From Scilla litardierei (lineage: Eukaryota > Streptophyta > Magnoliopsida > Asparagales > Asparagaceae), in assembly GCA_030789695.1 (NCBI GenBank), contig CM061142.1, positions 157,328,714 to 157,392,713 on the forward strand: a DNA stretch of 64,000 bases, read 5' to 3'. The notes beneath the pieces are model-generated. The model saw nothing but the letters and a program-made list of their open reading frames with translations. It made no database searches and was not told where the DNA came from. The position numbers and the translations under genes are program-made. Shown piece after piece: positions 56,657-64,000 of this stretch (position 1 is the stretch's first letter; the number at the start of each line of letters is the position of its first letter).

Positions 56657-56873
56657 TGTTAGAGAGTAATCAAACTCAAGAAGAAAAATAGTGAGAGGAA
56701 TTCTTAGAGATATAATGAGTAACCATGGCCACAGGCCATGGTTCTCTATATATTAATTTAGAGAGGGAGATGAAGGGCCTCTAGGAGACCAAGAGTCCCC
56801 ATTACCCATAGTAATGGGACTAATGAATGGGTAATGAAGGAGGGGAGGCCAAAAGCCTCCCTCATTCATAACA
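56657..56873 (-). repeat. 3' LTR of element 8 (217 bp)
   Basis: It starts TGTTAGAGAG and ends TTCATAACA in plus-strand view. It contains three perfect hairpins: 56721-56743 (10-bp stem), 56798-56818 (8-bp stem) and 56843-56861 (7-bp stem). A TATA-like stretch is read on the minus strand near 56746-56756. Confidence 0.93.
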
Positions 56874-56884
56874 CTCCCCCTTAC
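56874..56884 (-). other. Polypurine tract (element 8)
   Basis: Minus-strand GTAAGGGGGAG abuts the 3' LTR. Confidence 0.85.
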
Positions 56885-57060
56885 CCATTCATCACTTTGG
56901 TCTCAGTATCTGAGGCAAAGAGGGGTGGATACTTCTGGATCCAGAGTAAGTGTGTTTGCCTCGTTAAAACCTTAGATGTGGAAAACCCAGTGGGAAAAAC
57001 CCAACAGCTTAAGGAAAAAGAGTGCAACCCACAGGTTACTCCCCCTGATCCATACAAGCT

Positions 57061-60000
57061 TCAGGCTTGCAGGTCTTTTAATTGTCGCATACTAATGTTC
57101 TTTACAAGCTTTACAAAAGTACATTTTGGCAAAGACTTAGTAAAAAGATCAGCTAAGTTGTTGCAGGACTGTATCTGCTGAACTTCGATTTGCTTGTCCT
57201 CCTTTAGCTCATGTGTCCAGAAAAACTTGGGAGATATGTGCTTCGTCCTGTCGCCCTTGATGTAGCCCTTTTGAAGTTGAGCAATGCATGCATCGTTGTC
57301 TTCAAACAGGACGGTAGGCTCCAAATCACCGGTCTTCAGGCCAGTAGATTGAAGAATGTGTTGGACGATGGATCGTAGCCAATAACACTCTCTGCTTGCT
57401 TCATGGATCGCAATGAGCTCCGAATGGTTGGATGATGTAGCTCTTGTGGTTTACTTTACCGATCTCCAGGAGATAGCAGTACCTCCGTAGGTAAAAACAA
57501 AACCTGTTTGGGATTTTGCCGTGTGCGGATCTGAGAGATAACCTGCATCAGCATAACCAAATAATTTGGGGGAGGCACCTCTCTGGTAGTAAAGTCTAAG
57601 ATCAATGGAACCCTGGAGGTATCGCAGAAGATGCTTTACTCCATTCCAGTGGCGCTTTGTGGGCGCTGCACTGTGTCTGGCTAGAAGATTAACTGTAAAC
57701 GCTATATCGGAACGCGTACAGTTAGCCAGATATAGAAGTGCTCCAATGGCACTGAGGTAGTGTACTTCAGGACCCAGTATCTCCTCCCCCTCTTCCAGTG
57801 GCCGGAAGGGGTCCGTATGTACATCTAGTGATCTTACGATCATAGGAGTACCTAAAGGATGACATTTATCCATATGAAACTTGCGTAGAAGTTTCTTTGT
57901 ATAATTAGATTCGTGTAATAGGATTCCACCTCTTAGGTGTTCTATCTGTAAGCCAAGACAATACTTTGTTTTGCCTAGGTCTTTCATTTCAAAAGTATGT
58001 TTTAGGCTTTCAGATATCTCATTGATCTCTACAGGAGATCCTATGAGATTTAAGTCATCTACATATACAGATATGATGACGAATCCTTTTTCCGTTCTTT
58101 TTATAAAGATACACGGGCAGACTTCATTATTCGTGAATCCTTGCTGTGCAAGGAAATCACTTAGTCTGTTATACCACATCTTGCCCGATTGTTTTAGACC
58201 ATATAATGATCTATGTAGCCTTACAGAGAATACATCCCGAGGTATCTCTTTCATCTCTGGGGGTATATTAAACCCATCAGGAAGTCTCATATAGATATTT
58301 TTATCTATATCGCCATATAGATATGCAGTTACAACGTCCATGAGCTGCATTTCTAGGCTTTCCAGAGAAGTTAGGCTTATTAAGAATCGGAATGTGATCG
58401 AATCCATGACCGGAGAATACGTATCTTCGTAATCAATCCCTGGGCTACAAGGCGTGCCTTATAGCGAATGATCACATTATTTTCATCTCTTTTTCTTATA
58501 AAAACCCACTTATATCCCACAGGCTTCACACCTACTGGTGTTTGGACTACTGGTCCAAAGACTTTGCGTTTCAAGAGTGAGTCCAGCTCTACTCTTATTG
58601 CCTCGTCCCACTTTGGCCAATCATCTCTGCGTTTACATTCCGCTAGAGATCGTGGTTCGACGTCATCGTCATATTCAGTGACGTGAACGGCAATATCAAA
58701 CGCAAAATCGTCGACGACGACTATGCTATTTCTGTCCAGTACTTCTCCAGTACGTACAAAATTTAATGATGTTTCTCCTATTGTTTCCTCTGCTGGGGAA
58801 ATCAGGAGGGGAGAAGTAGCTGGTCTGAGCTTAGCATCCTGTGGAGGGATAATCTTAGTATCTCCAGGAGTCTTCCTCTTTCGAGGAACTTTATCTTTTG
58901 AACCTGGTGGGCGTCCTCTTTTCATTTGAGGTACATCCAATTCTGCTGCCGGTGGATTGCATCCATCTATGGGGATGTCAATCCTAGCTGGCGTATTGGT
59001 AGCATGGACGTGTGAACGGACAATCTTCTGGTTGTCCGTGAATTTATCCGGCAAAAGATGTACTGTATTCTAGATGTGAAGGATCTTCAGGATCTCATCT
59101 TCACACAGATTAGTACGCGGATCATATAGGGACAAAGACTGCTGGTCCCAACTAATGGTCTCAGGAGCTTCTGGCTTCTTAGACTGTGTGCCCAGTTTAG
59201 GAAAAATTTTCTCATTAAATTCACAGTCAGCAAAACGTGCCTTGAATGCGTCACCCGTCAGGGGTTCAAGGTATCTGATAATAGAGGGCGAATCAAACCC
59301 AATATATATACCTAGACAATGCTGAGGACCCATTTTGGTCCTCTGAGGTGGTGCTATTGGGACATATATCGCACAACCAAACACTCTCAAATGAGAGATA
59401 TCCAGAGGTGCGCCATATGCTAGTTGCATCGGGGATAAAGTATGACCTCCAGAGGGTCTTATCCTAATAAGTGATGCGGCATGTAAAATAGCATGCCCCC
59501 AAGCATCCACCGGCAACTGGGATTGCATAAGCAATGGACGTGCAATCCATTGGAGTCTCTTTATAACGGACTCAGCTAATCTGTTTTGGGTGTGAACATG
59601 TGCTACAGGATGTTCAACTTCAATACCCGTTGCCCGGCAATAGTCTTCGAAGACTTGTGAAGTAAATTCTCCCGCATTATCAAGACATAGTTTCTTGATA
59701 TGGTTATCGGGGAAATGAGCACGCAACCTTATTATTTGTACCAATAGCTTTGGAAAAGCTAGGTTGCAGGTGGACAAGAGGCACACATAAGACCATTTGG
59801 TTGATGCATCAATCAGTACCATGAAGTACCGAAATGGGCTACTTGCGGGGTGAATAGGCCCTCAAATATCACCATGAATTCTCTCAAGGAAGCCAGGAGA
59901 CTCTAATCCCACTTTCAGGAGGGATGGTCTCGTTATAAGTTTACCCTTGAAACAAAGGAGACAAGGAAATTCACCCTTTTGAAGAATCTTCAGGTTCTTC

Positions 60001-60512
60001 AATTTGTGTCCACAGGATTCAGTGATGATGCGTCGCATCATTGCTGTTCCAGGGTGACCAAGTCTATTTTGCCAGAGTTGGAACTCTGGCAGTGATTGGC
60101 ACGTCTGGTGCTCAGTCATATTGGCTTCTATTGGTTGAATGTATGTTTGGTAGAGACCCGACGGGAGTCCCTTGAATCGTTCGCAGATGATCTTCCGGTC
60201 ATCTTTCTGACGAGTTCCATACATATATTCAACCGTATTTTCATCTCTGGTTTCTAAGTGATATCCGTTTAAACGGAAGTCCTTGAAACTTACGAGATTC
60301 CTATTTGATTTAGGAGAGAATAATGCATTATTTATTTGGAGTCTTGTGTTATTTGGGAGCAATATAATTGCTTCACTAGATCCTTCGATTATTTGGGACA
60401 GTCCTGAAATTGTGATAACAGGACCGTCATATTTATTTATGCTATTAAAATAGCAATTATCGCGAAGGATTGTGTGCGTTGAGGCACTGTCCACTAGGCA
60501 CTCAGACATCAT
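57061..60512 (-). pseudogene. Pol polyprotein of element 8: protease, integrase, RT, RNase H (broken)
   Basis: Read on the minus strand from 60512. Protease motif DSASTHTI comes near the start, then the zinc-finger-like pre-integrase segment with LWQNRLGHPG. The integrase core follows, with LDNAGEF and a Glu in NRLAESVIKR, then reverse transcriptase with YVDD at 58054-58065, then RNase H with EDNDACI and TKHI. Breaks: a TGA just after 59862 where Cys is usual, a TAG at about 59070, a small deletion with frameshift near 58400 in the KARLVAQG region, and a TAA at about 57451. Apart from the frameshift all parts share one frame. Domain order identifies Ty1/copia. Confidence 0.9.
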
Positions 60513-60641
60513 CTATATAAGCCAAAAATGAAATTTTATATGAGCGAAAATGAAGACAACATTCGAAAATAAAAGTTCATTTTAAAGCAAATAAAAGATG
60601 AAGATACATCGAATTCTAAGTGCATAGATAAAGGGTGAAGC
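60513..60641 (-). other. Gag-pol spacer with stops (element 8)
   Basis: 129 bases (a multiple of three) separate the gag stop from the protease frame. On the minus strand it is T-rich, contains TAA and TAG in frame, and ends CTTATATAG before ATGATG. It could be a decayed linker, a translational control region or an intron; no strong donor site is obvious. Confidence 0.4.
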
Positions 60642-61655
60642 TCAATCGAGCAGGTCGTCGTTCTCGAAGTCTTTTGCAGTAAAGACTGTTGGCGTCTGCA
60701 CAGCCGCCAAGTTTGTTACAGGAAGAGACTTCTGGCTCGCCTGGTATAGATCATGTAGGTGGCGAGGAGTGCGACAGTTTCTGGACCAATGGCCAGTCAT
60801 GCCGCATCTATGGCATTTATCCTCCCAGTTCTTCTTAGGAAGTGACACTTGCTCGGTGTTCTTTCGCTTCCAAGTGAAGTTTCTCTTTCCCTTATTATTT
60901 TTGTTTATCTGGGGAGCTGCACCTTTGGGTTGCTTCATTACAGCTTTCCCTTTAGTGTTTTTAGCCTTCCTCTTGTTTTTCCACTTCTGGGGAGAAACGT
61001 GGTGGGCTTCAGGGATAGGGGCAGTGCCAGCTGGACGTAAGTTATGAGTTGCAAGCAGTAAGTCTCGATTCTGCTCTGCCCTAAGTAGGCATGAGATCAG
61101 ATCGGAGAATTTCGTGAAATTGCGTTCACGATACTACTGCATGAGGATTGCATCTTTCTCGTGAAACGAGGTAAACGTCTTTTCCAACATGCGTTGTTCT
61201 GTCACTTCTTCACCACACAACTTCAGGCGTGAGGTGATGTTATGAAGTTCAGAATTATACTCAGCGACAGACTTATAGTCCTGAAGTCTGAGGTTTTCCC
61301 ACTCATAACTGGCACGGGGTAATATAACATCAATTTGATGTGTATACCGTGCTTCCAGCGCTGTCCACAGGTCCTTTGGGTCCTCAACCGTTAAGTATTC
61401 GGCCTTTAAGGTTCGATCTATATGTTTCCTAATGTAGATTATGGCTTTCGCCTTATCTACATCAGATACAGTGGTTGAAGAGCTGCTGCTAGATGTAGCA
61501 GAAGCTTCGGCCACTGCTGGGGCCGAGGAAGGAGCCAAAATGGACCCAAGGAGGGCCATCGAACGCAAGTGGAACTTCAGGTCCACTCGCCAACTCAGGT
61601 AATTCTTCCCTGCAGAGTCAAGGACTTCGAAATCGACGCTTGCCAATTTAGCCAT
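60642..61655 (-). pseudogene. Gag of element 8, UBN2-type copia gag with CCHC knuckle (one stop)
   Basis: Minus-strand ATG at 61655. The N-terminal segment (ASVDFEVLDSAGKNYLSW) and LTVEDPKDLWTALEARY and LQDYKSVAEYNSELH are typical of copia gag of the UBN2 family. The CCHC knuckle CHRCGMTGHWSRNC lies at roughly 60770-60815. An in-frame TAG at 61134-61136, next to a Gln codon, stops translation about midway; the frame is otherwise open to 60642. The length of about 337 codons is normal. Confidence 0.85.
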
Positions 61656-63603
61656 TTATCTATGCAATTTAAAATAAGCATGAATTAATATAAATTAAAA
61701 TTCACGCATAAAAAAATAAACAAGTAAAAATGCGGGGATCGGTCAGATACCCAAAAAAAAGTACACAGTCCAAAGTTCGTTTACAGTCCATAAAAGAAAA
61801 GAAAAATACAACTTCGGAAACCCAAGTTGGGTCCCTATATCTGCATTTTGAACCTTCGTCTTCATATGCTGTTGCACCGAGCTTTGGCTTTTTATACAAA
61901 TTTCCTCACTTACAAATTCTCTCAAAAGAAAATAAAAGTGCAAGGAATGTAAATAGGTATACAATGGCCGATCCCGAAAGACACATTTTTACTTATTTAA
62001 ACATCCACGCAGTTCAAAATATGCTACAGGCATAGAAATAAACAACCACGCATATATCTCAAGCATAACATATGGTAAAGGAAACTAGAAAATATAATTA
62101 TCTCGTAGACCACGGGGAAACGTCATACACCGTTAGGTTAGTTGACTAACGGCAGAGCGGTCTCAGGATCATTAAGATAGTTATATTTTGAAAAATAGAA
62201 TCCTAGTAAACCATAGATAATAATTTGCAAGAGCGATATTTAAATAAATTTTTCAACATGGACTATATAAATTAATTGTGATTTTACAAAGTTTTCTCCG
62301 AGTTTAAATATGCCAATTTTATATCTCATACAAATATTTCTCATATTTCAAATGCCGAATTTATAAATTATTTTGTGGCTTCGGGCCAAAAAATAGTTTT
62401 AATTATATGGGCTTGTGGCCCATTCTGCAGTTACGCATAATCGTTTGCCTCTAAATTTTGGCTTCGGGCCAAATTAGAGTTTTAGCTTTTAAAAATAAAT
62501 TTGTAATTTTATGGGCTTGAAGCCCAACTCGCTGAAATTATAACCCAATGGCATAAGGAGTTACGCATAATCATATTCTTTCTATGACATAAAAATTTAG
62601 TAAGGAAGCTGTTTTATGTCTGTTGTCAAATTTGATCGAGTATCAACTTTGTATATCAAAAATGGGCTCTATGAATCCTTCTATATGGATAGTAACTTGG
62701 TACAATCCATGCTGTTTTCCTTATTTCTCTTTTTGGCAAAGGCCGTAACCTTATGTACCCAATCTACATGATATCTGACAACAAATTTACTTTGTCCATC
62801 ACCTTCTGTATGCCCTTTTGAGTTACCAGCAGCAGTAGAGTGCCACTTACTCGATCGATATAAAGGCGGAGGCGTTCATAGCAAGGTTTTATGAACAGAT
62901 AAATTTGCAGGAAATCTAATCAACGGACGGTAGGCGCGAATGCTAAAGTTTGCCTCACTGGCTGATTGCTTGTTTTCATGTGCAATTCAAGTATGAGAAC
63001 GAGATAGGGAATTAGGCTAAGACAATCAGACTAGTGATTCACGAAATATTTGTTTGAAGCGTTCTCAAGGGTCCATGTTTTGATTTGGTCTGGATCCACG
63101 TATGTATTATTTGACAAAATTGATGTATGAATGTAATTTGCTCTATATGCTTCTCTTGTTCTAACAAATTACGGATACGTCATTAGATGCAGTCAACTCA
63201 TAGCTCGTAATATTACTAAAGATTATAGCAACTAACTGATGATTGCATGAAACGTACAGAAATTTGAAGCATAGGGTGGGGGGTGCGGCCGCAGGAGGCG
63301 CCCGTTAGACCCCATCTTAAGGGGGGTCGTTCCGGTTCTACTTCCCGATGAGAAAAAAAAGTTTCATGGCAATATGAAGAAATTACTTTGTAAAAACAAA
63401 TTTTTCTTTGTATTATTTTAATTTTTACCTCTAGATCGATGATCTAGGGACGACCGTAGAAAAGATCCATAGAAATAAAAATCCGAGTTCCCGAAAGCTT
63501 CGAGAATGCCGCAACGCTCCAACGAATCGCCGCAGCAACCAAAGATTCCTTGCGCGTAGGGGATCAATTTGGTGGGGATTTTAGGCTTGTATTCTTGCTC
63601 AAG
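61656..63603 (-). other. 5' leader region of element 8
   Basis: About 1.95 kb lies between primer site and gag ATG, unusually long for a copia element with 217-bp LTRs. No domain is recognised. A 64-codon minus-strand frame (63418-63612) begins at the primer site and may be an upstream ORF or chance. Short GGCTTCGGGCC-type hairpins occur at 62376-62526. Confidence 0.55.
62376..62526. repeat. Four short GC hairpins in the element 8 leader
   Basis: TGGC-TTCGG-GCCA (62376-62388), TGGGC-TTGTG-GCCCA (62408-62422), TTGGC-TTCGG-GCCAA (62458-62472) and TGGGCT-TGA-AGCCCA (62512-62526) stand out in AT-rich sequence. The stretch TTACGCATAATC is also repeated nearby (about 62431 and 62562). Confidence 0.55.
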
Positions 63604-63609
63604 GAAGAA

Positions 63610-63622
63610 CACGTGCTGATAA
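63610..63622 (-). other. Primer-binding site (element 8)
   Basis: Minus-strand TTATCAGCACGTG lies two bases inside the 5' LTR. This is a form I associate with some plant copia groups and differs from the TGGTATCAGAGC of element 5. The priming tRNA is not certain. Confidence 0.6.
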
Positions 63623-63624
63623 TG

Positions 63625-63841
63625 TGTTAGAGAGTAATCAAACTCAAGAAGAAAAATAGTGATATGAATTCTTAGAGATAGAATGAGTAACCATGGCCAT
63701 AGGCCATGGTTCTCTATATATTAATTTAGAGAGGGAGATGAAGGGCCTCTAGGAGACCAAGAGTCCCCATTACCCATAGTAATGGGACTAATGAATGGGT
63801 AATGAAGGAGGGGAGGCTAAAAGCCTCCCTCATTCATAACA
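63625..63841 (-). repeat. 5' LTR of element 8 (217 bp)
   Basis: It has the same length and ends as 56657-56873, with only a few differences visible by eye. Confidence 0.93.
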
Positions 63842-63846
63842 GAATT

Positions 63847-64000
63847 GTATTTTTACATATTTTTCTGGATTTTTCAGGAGTCCCGAAGGGGACAAAATCA
63901 AGTAATTAGAGAAGTGAACTGGAGCCAGGACAGTCGACTGTCCTCACAACGACAGTCGCCTATTATCTCGAAGCCCCGCTTGGAGCAAATATGAGTGCAA
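63847..64000 (+). repeat. 3' LTR of element 7, continuation to window end
   Basis: This resumes the LTR after the duplicated GAATT and matches 51370-51522. It includes a CAGTCGACTG and CAGTCGCCTA pair near 63931-63962. Confidence 0.85.

Larger units (their letters stand above)
56657..63841 (-). mobile_element. Element 8: Ty1/copia retrotransposon, minus strand
   Basis: A 7.2-kb element flanked by the perfect duplication GAATT (56652-56656 and 63842-63846). LTRs of 217 bp have ends TGTTA/TAACA. Read on the minus strand: 5' LTR (63625-63841), primer site, leader of about 2 kb, gag, pol in copia order, polypurine tract, 3' LTR (56657-56873). Gag and pol have scattered stops and one frameshift, so this copy is inactive. 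Short LTRs and the gag type separate it from elements 2 and 5. It has no palindrome arrays and no ORF3. Confidence 0.93.
51207..64000 (+). mobile_element. Element 7: gag-protease LTR element, interrupted by element 8 and cut by the window end
   Basis: The element's own sequence is 51207-56656 plus 63847-64000. It has a 1745-bp 5' LTR, a tRNA-Asp-type primer-binding site, a gag-protease frame of Ty3 type, a 3' hairpin with purine tract, a polypurine tract and the start of the 3' LTR. There is no reverse transcriptase, integrase or ORF3, and no internal array. It resembles the published terminal-repeat GAG-only class (TR-GAG). Its LTR uses the same CAGTCGACTG-type motif as the copia element 5. 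Confidence 0.85.

Noticed and set aside
63240..63350. GC-rich patch with a NotI-like site in the element 8 leader, possibly a cloning junction
   Set aside because: Sequence on both sides belongs to the same element and the LTRs and TSD are intact, so vector contamination is not supported.

Overview
This is plant nuclear DNA made almost entirely of nested LTR retrotransposons. The evidence is Athila-type Ty3 and SIRE-type Ty1/copia proteins, plant-type primer-binding sites (tRNA-Asp and initiator tRNA-Met), 1.6-2.2 kb LTRs, and no host gene that I can recognise. A flowering plant with a large genome, in a heterochromatic or pericentromeric region, fits best; the species cannot be told from the sequence. 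I see no bacterial genes, no CRISPR array, and no rRNA or tRNA genes.

Eight elements can be separated using LTR ends, primer-binding sites, polypurine tracts and target-site duplications (TSDs). Element 1 (1-6772) is the 3' end of an Athila-type element with a 3' LTR at 5030-6772. Element 2 (6773-10464) is a copia remnant with a 3' LTR at 8251-10464. Element 3 (10465 to 38351, interrupted) is a short Athila-like element with an unidentified ORF. Element 4 (16321-38084, TSD GTGAC) is an Athila-type gag-protease element inserted in the 3' LTR of element 3. Element 5 (21914-34370, TSD GCGCT) is a SIRE-type copia element inserted in element 4; it is the youngest-looking and most complete. Element 6 (38728-50353, TSD CTTGG) is a complete Athila-type gag-protease element. 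Element 7 (51207 to beyond the window end) is a gag-protease element. Element 8 (56657-63841, minus strand, TSD GAATT) is a copia element inserted in the 3' LTR of element 7. Only 38352-38722 and 50359-51206 lie outside elements.

The feature most worth attention is regulatory. Elements 1, 3, 4, 5, 6 and 7 each carry arrays of a 10-12 bp CpG-containing palindrome just upstream of the LTR TATA box. The sequence is specific to the family: ACTCGGCCGAGT in elements 1, 3 and 6; ACCCGATCGGGT in element 4; CAGTCGACTG in element 5 and, although it belongs to another superfamily, in element 7. Neighbouring copies are mostly 19-23 bp apart centre to centre, about two helical turns. In elements 1, 4, 5 and 6 a second array lies inside the element, after gag-protease or pol and before a separate 3' ORF (ORF3). 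In elements 1 and 4 it is again followed by a clear TATA box. It looks like a modular internal promoter for ORF3, used by both Ty3 and Ty1 elements.

Other shared parts are a hairpin at or next to the primer-binding site, a GGGAGGCAACCC hairpin after the protease region, and a 3' untranslated hairpin with an AGGA or AGGG loop whose stem changes on both sides, followed in elements 1, 4 and 7 by an extra polypurine tract. Three Ty3 elements (4, 6, 7) keep gag and protease but lack reverse transcriptase and integrase, so they would need proteins supplied in trans. Several reading frames are broken by stops that look like CAG-to-TAG changes.
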